Assembly (NCBI GenBank): GCA_944470555.2
Contig: OX104130.1
Span: 76,637,160 to 76,701,159, forward strand
Direction: 5' to 3'
Origin: Heterobilharzia americana
Taxonomy: Eukaryota; Platyhelminthes; Trematoda; Strigeidida; Schistosomatidae
Length of the DNA: 64,000 nucleotides
The position numbers and the translations under genes were made by a program. The notes under the pieces were generated by a model, which saw nothing but the letters and a program-made list of their open reading frames with translations, had not been told where the DNA came from and made no database searches. Of this stretch, positions 48,587 through 61,384 are shown piece by piece. Numbering within the stretch: the stretch's first letter is position 1; each line of letters begins with the position of its first letter.

Positions 48587-49250
48587 ACAAATACTGTAAG
48601 TATTAAAAGTCTGGGAAATACATCAAATACCAGAAATAAAAGAAAGAACACATGTATTCAAAATACTACTGATATCATATATACTAAAATTGATACGAAA
48701 AACACATATTTTTGAAATTCCAAAAATACTGAAATGCTACGAACACCACATCCTAAGAGTATTATAAATACTGCAAATACTACAAAGAATACAAAGACTA
48801 GAAATACGCAAATGATGGAAATACTAAAATTACCACAAATACCACAAATAATCCAAATACTGCAAATACTACAAATCTTACAAATATGAGAAATACTACA
48901 AATACTACAAATACTACAATTAGTAAAAATACTACCTGTACACTAAATACTACAAATACTACAAATGTTACATATACTGCAAATACTACAAATAGTAGAA
49001 ATACATCAAATACCACAAATACTTCAAAAAATGCAGAAACCACAAATACTACATATATTACAAATATTTCGAATGCCCTAAATACTACAAATAGTAGAAT
49101 TGCTGCAAATACTACAATTACTACAAATACTACAAATACCAAAATTACTACGAAGACTGCAAATTCTACCAATATTGCAAATACCGCAAATACTACACAT
49201 AATATAAATACTACAAATGTCACAAATGCTACAAATACTGCAAAAACTAT
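48587..49250. repeat. Higher-order repeat, partial eighth unit
   Basis: The anchor is at 48,610. The match ends near AATACTGCAAAAACTATAATT at 49,240, after an internal deletion relative to the full unit. Confidence 0.85.
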
Positions 49251-52200
49251 AATTTCTGAAAATACTGAAATTGTACCAATAATTCAAATACTGCAATTAA
49301 TGCAAATAATTTAAATGCTGCACATAACACTAATAATACAAATTCTGTAACGACTATGCGAAATATAAATAGTACAAATATCACAAAGGCTACACATAAT
49401 GCAAATACAACATATACCACCATGCTACAATATTGAAAATACTGTTATTAATGAAAATACTGAAATTGTAACAATAATTGAAATATCGCAAATAATGCAA
49501 ATAGTAGAACTGCTGCAAATAATACTGATAATACAAATACTGCAAATACTACAAGTAATACTAATACTACAAACACTGCAAATACTGTAAATTCTACTTA
49601 TACTAGAAATACTACAAATACGGCAATACCAGAAATATAACATTTATTACAAATACTACTAATAGTGCAATACTACAAAAATCAGATATACTGCAAATAC
49701 TACTAATGCTATCAATACTGCAACTTCTACTAATTCTGCAATTACTGCAAATACTGCAAGTATTACAAATATTAAATTCCTAGAAGAATTACAAATAACA
49801 CAAATACTGTGAATACTTGAAATACTTCAAACACTACAGTTAGTAAAATTGCTACCTGTGCACGAAATACTTTATAAACTACAAATATTACAAATACCGC
49901 AAATACTATAACTAGTAGAAATACATCAAAAAGTACAAATACTAGTAGTTCTACAACTAATGAAGAAACCAAAAATACTGCATCTATTACAAATATTTCT
50001 AATGCTCCATATTCTACAAATAGTAGAAACACATCAAATACTACAAAAACTGCAAATACCACAAATAATGCAGAAACCACAAATTCTACATATATTACAA
50101 ATAATCCTAATGCTCGAAATACTACAAATAGTAGAATTACTGCAAATACTACAACTTCTACAAGTACTACAAATACCAATAATACTATCAATACTGCAAA
50201 TTCTACCAATATTGCAAATACCGCAAATACTACACATAATATAAATACTACAAATGTCACAAATGCTACAAATACTGCAAATACTATAAATGCTACAAAT
50301 ATTACAAACACTGCAAATACTATGATTTCTGAAAATACTGAAATTGTACCAATAATTCAAATACTGCAAATAATGCAAATAGTAGAAATGCTGCAAATAT
50401 TACTGATAATACAAATACTGCAAATACCACAAATAATACTAATACCACAAACACTGCAAATACTGCAATACGACAAATATTACATATATTAGCATTAATA
50501 CTAATAATGCAAATTCTGCAAATATCAGAGATACTGCAAATACTACTAATACTATCAATACTGCAACTTCTGCTACTTCTGCAATAACCGAAATTACTGC
50601 AGATAGTACAAATATTAAAATCCTACAAAAACTACAAGTAACACAAGTAACGAAATACTACAAATACCGCAAATAATAGAGATATTATTAATAACACAAA
50701 TACTACAAATACTAGAAATACTGCAAATAATACAAATACTACAAGTATACAAATCATGCAAATATCAGAATTACCACAAATATCAAAATACTTCAAATAG
50801 TGCAAATACTACAAATGTTATAAATATGAGAAATTATACGCATACTACGAACACTACAATAGTAAAAATACTGCGTGTACACTAAGTACTACAAATGCTA
50901 CAAATATTTCAAATACTGCAAATACTACAAATGGTAGAAATACATTAAATACTACAAATACTACAACTAATGTAGAAACCAAAATACTACATATATTACA
51001 AATATTTCTAATGCTCCAAATACTATAAATAGTAGAATTACTGCAAATACTGCCATTACTACATATACCAATAATACTATCAACACTGCAAATTCTACCA
51101 ACATTGCAAATACTGCAAGTACTACGCAGAATATATATACTACAAATGTCACAAATGCTACAAATACTGCAGATACTAAAATTGCAACAAATACTGTAAA
51201 TACTGCAAAACGCTGGAATTATGTAAACACCAGAAATACTACAATACCAGAAATACTACAGGTACAAAATATACTACCGCTACCCCAAACACCGCTAATA
51301 ATACAATTACTACAATTAGTAAATATGCTACCCGTAAACCAAATACTACAAATAGTAAAATTATTACAGATCCTGCAAATACTACATATAATAGAAATAC
51401 GTCATAAACTACGAATACTACAACTACTACAAATAATGCATACTACATATATTACGAATTTTTCTAATGCTCCAAATACTACAAATACTAGAATTACTGC
51501 AAATACTACAATAACTGCAAATACTACAATACTACAATTATCAATATTATTACCAATACTGCAAATTCTACCAATACTGCAAATACTGCAATTACTACAT
51601 ATTATATAAATACAAGAAATGTCACAAATGCTACAAATACTCCAAATACTACAAATGTTGCAAATACCACAAATCCTACAAATAATGTAATTTCTGAAAA
51701 TTCCGAAATTTTATCAAAAATTCAAAAACTGCAAACAATGCAAATAGTAGAAATGCTGCAAATAATACTGATAATACAAATACTACAAATACTACAAATA
51801 ATAGTGAAACTACAAACACTGCAAATAGTGCAATACCACAAATATTACATATATTACAAATACTACTAATAGTGCAAAGACTGCAAATATTAGAAATACT
51901 GCAAATACCACTAATACTATCAATACTGCAACTTCTACTAATTGTGAAATTACTGCAAATACTGCAAGTAGTACAAATATTAGAATCCTACAAAAACTAC
52001 AAATAACGCAAATATTACAAATACTACAAATACTACAAGTACAATATATACTACTACTACTGGAAATACCGCTGATATTGCAAATGCTACAAATACGCAA
52101 ATAATAGTTATGGTAGAAATACTACAAATACCACAAATACTAGAATTACTACAATTGCCACAAATACTACAAGTACAAAATATACTTCCACTTCTGCAAA

Positions 52201-54916
52201 CACCGCTTATAATACAAATACTACAAATAAGCAACTCATGCAAATACTATAATTACCACAAATACGACAAATACTCAAAATATTTCAAATAATAAAAATG
52301 CTAAAAGTATTAGAAATACTACAAATAATACAAATGCTACAAACAGTAAAAATACTACCTGTACGAAAATACTACAAATACTACAAATGTTGCAATTACC
52401 GCAAATACTATAAATAGCAGAATACATGAAATACTACAAATACTACTAATGCCACAAATAATGCAGAAAGCACAAATAATATATATGGCACAAATATTCC
52501 TTTTGCTCTAAATACTAAAAATAGTAGAATTACTGGAAATACTACAATTACTACAAATACTACAAATACCAGTAATACTATCAATACTGAAAATTCTACC
52601 AACATTGAAAATACTGCAAATACTGCACATGATATCAATACTACGAATGTCACAAATGCTTCAAATACTGAGAAAACCAAAAATGATACAAACAGTACAA
52701 ATACTGCAAAACACCGCTTATAATACAAATACTACAAATACTACAAGCATACAACACACAAACATACTAAAATTAACACGAACACCACAAATACTCCAAA
52801 TACTGCAAATAATACAAATGTTACAAATATCAGAAATACTATAAATACTACAATTAGTAAAAATTCTACCTGTAGACTAAACAATACAAATAATAAAAAT
52901 ATTAAATCAGTGGAAATACTACACATGATAGAAATACATCTAATACTGCAAATACTTCAAATAACACAAATAATGCAGAAACCACAAATACAACATATAT
53001 TTCAAATATTTCCAATGCCAGAAATACTACAAATAGTAGAAAGACTGCAAATACTACAATTACTACAAATACTAATAATACCAATAATAATATCAACACT
53101 GGAATTTCTACCAATATTGCAAATACTGGAAATATTACAAATGCTACAATTACTACAAATACTGCAAATACTGTAATACGATAAATTTTACATATTTTAC
53201 AATACTGCTAATAGTGCAAAGACTGCAAATATCAGAAATACTGCAAATACTACTTATACTAACAATACTGCAACTTCTAATAATTCTGCAATTAATGCAA
53301 ACACTGCAAGTAGTACAAACATTGAAATTCTACGAAAATCACAAATAAGATAAAAACTACAAATACTAGAAATAACGCAAATAATAGTTATATCAGAAAT
53401 ACTTCAAATATCACAAATACTATAAGAACCACAAATACCACAAATACTACAAGTACAAAATATACTTCCACTACTGCAAACACCGATTATAATAAAAATA
53501 ATACAAATACTTCAAACATACAAATATTGCAAATACTATAATTGCCACAAATACAACAAATAATCCAAATACTGCAAATACTACAAATCTTACAAATATT
53601 AGATATACCACAAATATTACAAATACTACAATTAGGAGAAATTCTACCTGTACACTAAATACTACAAATACTACAAATAGTAGAAATACATCAAATACCA
53701 CAAATACTTCAAAAAATGCAGAAACCACAAATACTACATATATTACAAATATTTCGAATGCCCTAAATACTACAAATAGTAGAATTGCTGCAAATACTAC
53801 AATTACTACAAATACTACAAATATCAAAATTACTACGAAGACTGCAAATTCTACCAATATTGCAAATACCGCAAATACTACACATAATATAAATACTGCA
53901 AATGTCAAAAATGCTACAAATACTGCAAAAACTATAATTTCTGAAAATACTAAAACTGTATCAACAATTCAAACACTGCAAATAATGCAAATAGTAGAAA
54001 TGCTGCACATAATATTGATAATAAAAATACTGCAAATACTAGAAATAATACTAATACTACAAAACTGCAAATGCTGCACATATCGTATATATTTCAAATG
54101 TTACACATCCGACTATTACTGCAAATACTACGAATGCAGCAATACTGCAAATGCTGAAAATACTATAATTTCTAAAAGTACTAAAATTGTTCCAATAATT
54201 GAAATACTGCAAATAATGCAAATGGTAGAAATGCTGCATATAACAATGATAATACAAATACTGCAAATACTACAAATACTAGAAATACTGCAAATACTGC
54301 AATACCACAAATATTCCATACATTACAAATAATACTAATAGTGCAAATACTGCAAACATAAGAAAAACTGCAAATACCACTAGTACTATCAATACTGCAA
54401 CTTCTGCCAATTCTGCAATTACTGAAAATACTGCAAGAAGTGCAAATAATAAAATCCTACAAAATCTAGAAATAACACAAGTATTACAAGGAACACAAAT
54501 ACAGCAAGTAATAGTTATTTTAGAAGTACTACAAATACCACAACTACTAGAAGTAATATAAATACTACAAATACTACAAGTACAAAATATACAAACACAA
54601 CCGCAAACAACGCTTATAATATAAATACTAGAAATAAACAAATCATGCAAATACTAAAATTTCCACAAGTAACACAAATACTCCAAATTCTGCAAATGCT
54701 ACAAATGCCAGAACACTACAAATACCGCAAATACCATAATTTTTAAAAATACTTAAATTGTACCAATAATTCAAATACTGCAAATAATGCAAATAGTAGA
54801 AATGCTGCAAATAATACTGATAATAAAAATACTGCAAATACTAATAATACTACAAATTCTGCAAATACTGCAATACCACAAATATTACATATATTACAAA
54901 TACTACCAAAGTGCAA

Positions 54917-55240
54917 ATAGGTGGGATAAAACCACTGTACTTAAGTCTAATATAGCCAGGTGGAGAGAGAGATTAATTACTGAATCTCTGTTCTTCGAAT
55001 CCACACCCAACACATGTAATAGGAATGACGCAACACCTATACCAGTGATATGGAAAGCTTTACTACCAATCAAAAAACAAAGAGAGATCAGGTGACGGGA
55101 CTATGAAATCAGATATCGAAAGAAGTGTGATTACACTGATATGATTATGAGCAATGGTAATTTATGCTCGAAACGTAATCAAGTAAATAATACTGTATGA
55201 CTGTGCGCTATATATCAAATAAACAAATCTAATTAGGAAC
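54917..55240 (+). mobile_element. Penelope-like GIY-YIG C-terminus at satellite edge
   Basis: The satellite stops and the plus strand continues as NIARWRERLITESLFFEST and PNTCNRND, the same C-terminal segment as the PLE at 8,680-8,760. The PLE 3' UTR follows. The start is truncated exactly at the satellite border. Confidence 0.75.
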
Positions 55241-55520
55241 AGTATTGTTTACTGGATTACATTTCCGACATAATTTACTGTCCATAGTCGTCATATCAAG
55301 ATAACTTCACAACTTTGAGATATCCTTTATATAGTCTTAATTCCGTTTTTTTTGTGAGATGGGTAGTAAGATTTTTCATATATCCGGAACAGGTGATAAG
55401 TCATTCCAGCTGCTTGTATTAGGTGTTGATTCAATAAACAGATTCAGTTATCAACCCTGTTATGTTAATTTTAAGAATTTTCATCCTGTCCCATCCTATT
55501 GTATGGTTCTATGTAATCGA
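55241..55520 (-). mobile_element. Penelope-like fragment, inverted
   Basis: The minus strand matches the PLE C-terminus and 3' UTR. On the plus strand this reads TTTACTGGATTACATTTCCG at its left end and GGTGTTGATTCAATAAACAG inside. Confidence 0.75.
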
Positions 55521-55840
55521 ATCAAAACCTAACACATGCAACAGGAATGACTAACCATCTGTTTCAGACATATGGAACATCTTACTTACTACCCATCTCA
55601 CAAAGAGACGAGGAAATTAGGACTATGTAAAAGATATCTCAAAGTTGTGTAGTTATCTTGATATGACGACTATGGACAATAAATTATGTCGGAAATGTAA
55701 TCCAGTAAACAACACTGTTCCACATTGTGTGATAAATCTAATGAATCAATAAAGACGGAACTACATTCTACTACAGTACACAAATTTTACTCTTATATTA
55801 ATATCAGTTTCCATTTTGAACCTACTGCATAAAGAAACTT
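55521..55840 (+). mobile_element. Penelope-like fragment, 3' end
   Basis: The plus strand starts again at CGAATCAAAACCTAACACATG (the ESTPNTCN region) and runs through the 3' UTR into the right inverted arm. It is head to head with the preceding minus fragment, the same layout as at 7.6-8.9 kb. Confidence 0.75.
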
Positions 55841-57726
55841 GTTTTAACCGGGTTATTTATTGATATTTATCTTAATGAATACCTTCCACATAGCTTATCT
55901 TGTATAATACAACTTCAGTTATAAAGTGAAGGGACGGACGTCTACTTTTTAATAGTCATATCTATTCTCTGTTCACCAACTGATATTCTTAGTTCATTCC
56001 AATAGTTTGTCTTAGTTCAAACTAGGACACTTGACATTTAAGTCAAGATATAAATATTTTATTGCTATTTATAGAATTTGTATGTTCATCTAGGTTAACG
56101 AGTCAACAAAACAGATGTAGAACTGTTTTAGGCTCAGTTAAGAGGAAATTCAACTGTATAATATAGGTTGAATGATCAGTTTTATTCAGTTCGTCATATG
56201 CATATTATTTTAAGGTTAGGTTATATTAGCACAAATTATCAAAAAATATCCTTATGAAAGATAAAAATTGTTTTTATTCCAGCATAAAGAAGACCAATGA
56301 TAGATGGATTCTGAGACTTGAGACCTTTCTCTATACATTCATAATTCCCATTGTGACATCAAAAACAAGAAATCGGAAAGACACCGAACTCTTTGAAAGC
56401 TATTTGGAAAGAAACCTGCCTAAGCGTATAAGGAAGGAAGAGGAAACAAGACAAGGAATGGATCTTCACGGACATATGGAAGCTGATAAAGAAGGAAAAG
56501 GAAGATGATGAAGCAGAAGATGAACCAGTGCAGGATACATATGTATATATAGATATATATATGTAATGATATGGTGTTTGAAGACTAACCCGTGAGGAAG
56601 ATTTCACTTAATGGGAGGTTGAAATAACAATGATAGTAGCTATGATAATCATGTTACTAGTTGATGACGTAAAGGTTGAATGATAACGGAAGGGAGTTAT
56701 GTAACTTTATTCAATCGATCATAAGGTGCATATAGATTTAAAAGGGATGAAAACGTAGTATAGTCAATAAACAATCGAATGATTAGGTAATATGAATGAC
56801 ATAAGTTGATTGGAATAAATTGAAAGTATTTTATTAAAAGTTGTAATTACTAGGAGGATGAAATGAATTAACACCAGAAACAATTAAATATAAAAATAAA
56901 AGTGATAATGACTTTATAAGGGTACAGAGACTAATCTGACAAAACAGGAAGTTGAGAAAGCAAAAAAGGACAAAGCACATTAAGACCAAAATGAGTAAAG
57001 GTCACGGTAGAGACAACAACTGTACATACTTCTTTTGCCCATAAAGATCAAGCTTCCGTTCATGGATAGCCAAGGTCTATGTTGTTTTTAGAAGCTGAAC
57101 ACAGAGGAAATGTGGGATGTTTGAGAGAGTTCGATAGACAAACTGAAAATCATTATTTGGGTCAACTGAATGGTTGGAATCGATCAGCTGTTCAAGGTTA
57201 GAACTTCTGATGCATTTCCTTAACCTACTGTATACCAGCCAGGAATATATTCAAGTATACATTTTATTTTTATTTATTCCTTGGGTTTCTAGTAGAACAT
57301 AGGATTTCAGTAATACACCGATATTTCACTCTCTTCTCTACACTCTTCTAGCTTCACTCCACAACTGCTCACAAACTTCCATTTCCTCCACACACCATCT
57401 CCTCCATATCATCCTAGACTCAAACATCCAACTCGTCGTTTCCCATCTCACTCCCACTCCACGGCCTGGCCTGGCCTAGCCTCACCTGGCCTTCCTTGTC
57501 CTCACCTCGCCTGACATGTGATATCCCCAAATCGTCTTCTCAGTGAATGTCCAATTCATCTCCACCTACACTTTCTTCTCCACATTTGTTGGACGATGTG
57601 TTCTTGGTTGGTTTGTTGTGTGGTCAGGCCACAATTGCTCGCTGTTGATTCTTTCTGGTCATCTCGTGTCATCTTGTCTCGTCTCGTCTCGCTTCATCTC
57701 ATCTCATCTCGTCTGATTTGATTTGA
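55725..57726. repeat. Right arm of the 2-kb inverted repeat
   Basis: It is the reverse complement of 34,593-36,590. Its inner end lies within the PLE 3' tail (from TTGTGTGATAAATC). Its outer end lies inside a minus-strand RTE-A copy that continues beyond the arm to 58,262. Confidence 0.9.
56365..56545 (+). mobile_element. RTE-A middle fragment within right arm
   Basis: It is the counterpart of 35,765-35,945 on the opposite strand, from the endonuclease-RT linker (GAAAGCTATTTGGAAAGAAA; AGGAAGAGGAAACAAGACAA). Confidence 0.75.
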
Positions 57727-58262
57727 TCTTGAGTATTGAGTGAGCAAGTGAGCGTGTGTGGCAACTGTTGATGATGTATGTGTGAAGTTTGTTGGAAATG
57801 CTTTCCATAAGGTGTCAAGTCTCTCAACCATCACATAGAAGCACTCACTGACTTGACTGTGATTAGTGGTGAAAATCCGGATCTTGTTCTCGCTTTATGC
57901 TGAGAGCAATAGGCCTTCACATCGGTTTCAGATTAACGAAGACCTGTCTTGCTGTCTTTCTGATCTTGGTTTTGAAACCTTCATCTATGCCACCGCCACC
58001 TGTAGTTGAAACGATGCTGTCTATGTAGGTAGGTTGTTGGGTGAAAGAGACAACTTCCTTTAGATTCCTCTCGTTGATGGTGATTGGTGCCTGTTGTTGT
58101 TGTTGATGATGATTGAGTATCTTCATCACCTCTATCTTCTCAACGTTCACCTGAATGAGGTCCGTTTTCCTTTGCTGCCTCGCCTCGCCTCTTCTGCCAA
58201 CTTGTTAGTTTTCGCCTGTAAATCTTTGAGTTTGTGTGACAAGACATTAGAAATAAATCAAC
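57264..58262 (-). mobile_element. RTE-A, 5'-truncated and decayed
   Basis: The minus strand covers the RT region just after the active site (KTNKLAEEA, INNNNRHQ, PITIN) through the C-terminal region to the tail near 57,264. Frames are broken by many small insertions. The 57.26-57.73 kb part is shared with the left arm; the rest is unique to this side. Confidence 0.8.
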
Positions 58263-58394
58263 ATGATGATTTAGTTTCTTTTTAATGGTTTGAGCATATA
58301 TTTCGACAGAGGTGATATAATCTGAAGAAGCACGGTGAAGATGCAACTACATTTGTCAGTAACAATTACTTTGCTTCCATTTATTTACTCTTCA

Positions 58395-58446
58395 GAAATG
58401 CGGTCAATATTGTTGCTGGAGAAGTCCAGCAACAATATTGACCGCA
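58395..58446. repeat. Perfect 24-bp hairpin with 4-base loop
   Basis: 58,395-58,418 and 58,423-58,446 are exact reverse complements (arm starts AATGCGGTCAATATTG) around the loop GAAG. Its role is unknown. Confidence 0.95.
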
Positions 58447-58504
58447 TTACTTTTGAATGTCGTCCTAATTACTTGAGTCAATACAAACATAAGTAACAAA
58501 CATT

Positions 58505-59170
58505 TGTGGCACATCCGACTGGCTTTTCCTCAATTTATCAACCTTCACTGTTGAATTCATCAAATTCGTCTCCTCCATTCTGGGTAACTGTTTATCAGCA
58601 ATCTGTGCAGATTTCCATTCCTGTGATTGCCGTTCTTTTTACATCACTGGGTCATGAAAATTTGGTAATTTCTCTACTCCTGTCGACACCCCACTACATT
58701 TAGTGTTTATAAATGACACCGGCATATATAAAGCCTTTGAACGAGCTCCACTGCTAAATTATGACCACTGTGTTGGAAATGTTCCGAACTGTATGGCGAA
58801 TTACTCAAGAAAGCATTTGCATACTTTACGAACAAAGTCCATCACAGATGCTTTTCACACAACAATATAATGTGGTTAAGAAGTATCTTAAAAGAAACAG
58901 AGTGAGATATAGTCATCAATGAAGTTTTAGACAAAAGTGCCACTAATATCATGAGCTAACTCAGATTCTGTCTAGACATAGGGTTCTCTGGTGGGACAAT
59001 CTTCAAGTGATTTGATAAACTTTCTCTTCCTCATCTCAAGAAACTCCAAAGGGAAAAGGATAGGCTGTCTATGATGAAAGACTGTCCGAACGTTCAAAGA
59101 CTTAATCATCTAAAGAAGTCTGAAATGCAACTTGTTAATAAGATATACAACCAAAGGTTTCCGTCTTTTA
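58505..59170 (+). mobile_element. CR1-like endonuclease fragment, decayed
   Basis: In shifting frames the plus strand gives LVFINDTGIYKAFERAPLLN, YDHCVGNV, then RKHLHTLRTKSITDAF, LPHLKKLQREKDRLS and LNHLKKSEMQL. This resembles the end of a CR1/Jockey endonuclease and its linker before the RT. No RT follows. The assignment rests on a few motifs. Confidence 0.45.
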
Positions 59171-59889
59171 AGAACTCTTTTAATTTGTGGAAACAATTCA
59201 GTTAACTTACTGGCGGAAACAGATAAATCGATCAAACCTTTTCTGATATCTGTAAACGAAAGCAGCTGTTTGTATATCATGCATCTGATTTTAACCTTCC
59301 TTGTGTGTATAGTACGACTAATGGTTATTTTCTTGATTCTATTGCTGAGACTTGAATCCACCAGCCATAGCTTCACACGTAATAACATTATTCACTACGC
59401 TTTCGGACCAAAAGAGCCGTCTTTTGTTCCATAGGTATCACTCGTTACTTATTGGTGCTTGTAATTTCACGCTGATTGTTACACTGGTCTTATTTTGCTT
59501 ATTCTTCACAAAAATATTTTCATCATGTCTCGCAGTCATTTACCTATAAATATCGACAACAGTGAGATTTTATCTTAACAGCCAGTCGTTGATATCAAAG
59601 AGTACGTAAATTCCCCTCCAAATAGACCTACGGTAGGGTCAACATCATTTTCGAATAATTAATTGTATAGATGATAACTAGCTTTGTGTAACACAAAGTG
59701 GTCAGATCCAACGATCTCAAAGAGATTCTGTTCAGAGTGGAAGATTATGAACGACGGCTAATTTTATTTTATCGATTAACTGTGACTGAGGACTAAAATG
59801 AATTCCATTGAATCCGATACAGAATTTAATGCACATAAATGTTAGCATGAATGGAGGGGAGATAAAATGTTGTTGGGTGTCTGATGTGC
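59171..59889. other. No recognisable gene
   Basis: Short frames overlap on both strands here (59,132-59,434 plus, 59,110-59,388 minus). Neither has a supportable motif. Confidence 0.35.
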
Positions 59890-60075
59890 AAATCCATAGT
59901 GGAATAAGTAAATCGGTTGAAGATCCATTAAAAACTTAGAAGCACTCGACAGCTGGTTTGGGGTAGCATGGAACTTCATAGCTGGATACACTCAAGATCC
60001 CACCAGGAGTGGAACCTTGACTTCGGATCTCATGATGAGAATGTTGCCATTCAGCCACTTGATCAGAATCCATCG
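59890..60075 (-). mobile_element. tRNA-derived SINE, second type, decayed
   Basis: The minus strand reads GTGGCTGAATGGCAACATTCTC (box-A-like), AAGGTTCCACTCC (poor box B), then CCAGCTATGAAGTTCCATGCT and GTCGAGTGCTTCTAAG, in the order of the SINE at 26,275. The hammerhead core is destroyed. Confidence 0.5.
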
Positions 60076-60094
60076 GTTAATATTCTTCTTCTTC

Positions 60095-60437
60095 TCTCAG
60101 TTCCCGATATAGTGCGACGATCACCCAGTGCCACTGATGAGAATTTGTCCTCAAAATCAACATGGTTGACCTCACTGATCACGGCATTGTCACTGAAACT
60201 TCGAAAATTCGTCTCCAAGCATGTCAGTAATGACCAACAGTTTCTGTATAATCAATAAGGTAAACTGTATGCATATAGAAAAAAAAATGAAAGAATCCGG
60301 TAAAAATCTTAATTTCCCAGAGTGACTTATAGGTTTACTGTTCACACAGCTCATGCAACAGAATGCCCAAGAATTTGTAGATCTCATAGCTGGCCAAGAT
60401 AATAACGATGTGAATTTCATTTCAGAATTCACCACCT
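60095..60437 (+). CDS. Possible exon remnants, function unknown
   Basis: After a good polypyrimidine tract and AG (CTTCTTCTTCTCTCAG), the frame reads VPDIVRRSPSATDENLSS, then STWLTSLITALSLKL, and meets a stop one base before a strong donor (AAG followed by GTAAAC at 60,260). A second block after TTCACACAG reads LMQQNAQEFVDLIAGQDNN and ends EFTT and stop at about 60,439. The stop between them argues for a broken gene or wrong splice choice. No family is recognised. Confidence 0.25.
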
Positions 60438-60439
60438 AA

Positions 60440-61380
60440 TTTGAATTACAGATCCATGGTATATTTTGTCTAAAATTCTTTGACAATTTCTACTGCAAAT
60501 TTAGTATTTATTGTTTTGTCATTCACTTAATTTTAAAATTTTTATCAGTGGGACAATGAAGTGAAAAACTAGATCCGTTCAAGCAAGAAACACATTCGAC
60601 TTCATAAGTCAGTGCATCGAATCAAGTGGAGATTTCAGATTGTATCTCAAGTTTGGGATTGGCAGCTGAGTACACATGAAAGATAAAACATTAGAGAGAC
60701 ATGCATTATGTTAGATAGACTCGTTTCACACTGATACAGAAAACTTCAACGAATACCTCTTGTAAACAGAATGGCATGGGTGAGGTTCCAGATAATCGTG
60801 AATATTCTTCCATGGAATAAGCTTTCCAAGTAACTAAAATAAGACAGGAGAAAAATTTATTCAACTAACAGAATAACTAGGTAGTCAAACAGTAGCAAAC
60901 CCATTTCTAGCAAGTCCAAATAGTGGGTAGTTTTTATAATCCCATATTAAATATAGCGCAAACTGAGGTGCTGCCCTTAGGTGCAAAACATTGAGGTTAT
61001 TGCAACCAAGCTAGTCAAAAGGACGAAGAGTTTTTAAATGACAAATATCTAAAGTCAGACAGTGGACCGGATGCCTTATTAGAATCTCATACTAAAACCC
61101 CTCAATGGCAGTTCAGATGATTATTATTGTCAGAATAAGGATAGCAAGTTTACTTGACAAAGTAGCGTAGCAGAAGACAATAGAGAGGCTGTTGCTAAAC
61201 TTGAAACTAGTGAAAACTCACTAATCACCATACGTGATAAAAAACAGGATCAGTCCTGTATGGGAAGGCTGACCAAGATTTTGTCTAAGATTTTATTATT
61301 ATTGGGTCGTCTTTGAATCCGTCAGAAAACAGTATGTTTAAGTAGAAATCATGAAGGTTTTTCCAGTGATCCTTCATGTA
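60440..61380. other. No recognisable gene
   Basis: AT-rich spacer. One short coding-like block (FDFISQCIESSGDFRLYLKF, near 60,595) has no context. Confidence 0.35.
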
Positions 61381-61384
61381 GGAT

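Larger units (their letters stand above)
36591..54915. repeat. 18.3-kb A-rich satellite with 9-bp base unit
   Basis: Nearly all of this stretch is variants of AAATACTAC or AAATACTGC. The plus strand is rich in A, has some T and C, and is very poor in G. Because 9 is a multiple of 3, long open frames appear in several frames: Asn/Thr-rich and Ile/Leu/Gln-rich on plus, Val/Phe-rich on minus. These have no start context, splice pattern or known domain and are not called as genes. The flanks (36.6-38.5 and 49.3-54.9 kb) are diverged; the middle is a homogenised higher-order repeat. Confidence 0.95.

Noticed and set aside
38879..54332. Long repeated open frames in the satellite (141-179 codons; Asn/Thr-rich, Ile/Leu/Gln-rich and Val/Phe-rich)
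   Set aside because: They follow from the 9-bp period, which keeps several frames open at once on both strands. They have no domain or splice context and repeat only because the 1,243-bp unit repeats.
34593..57726. A giant DNA transposon with 2-kb terminal inverted repeats
   Set aside because: There is no transposase and no target-site duplication at the outer borders. The outer borders lie inside a SINE unit and an RTE-A copy.
34593..57726. Pure assembly fold-back artefact
   Set aside because: The arms differ by scattered substitutions and small indels, and the outer flanks are different sequences. Long-read support is still needed.
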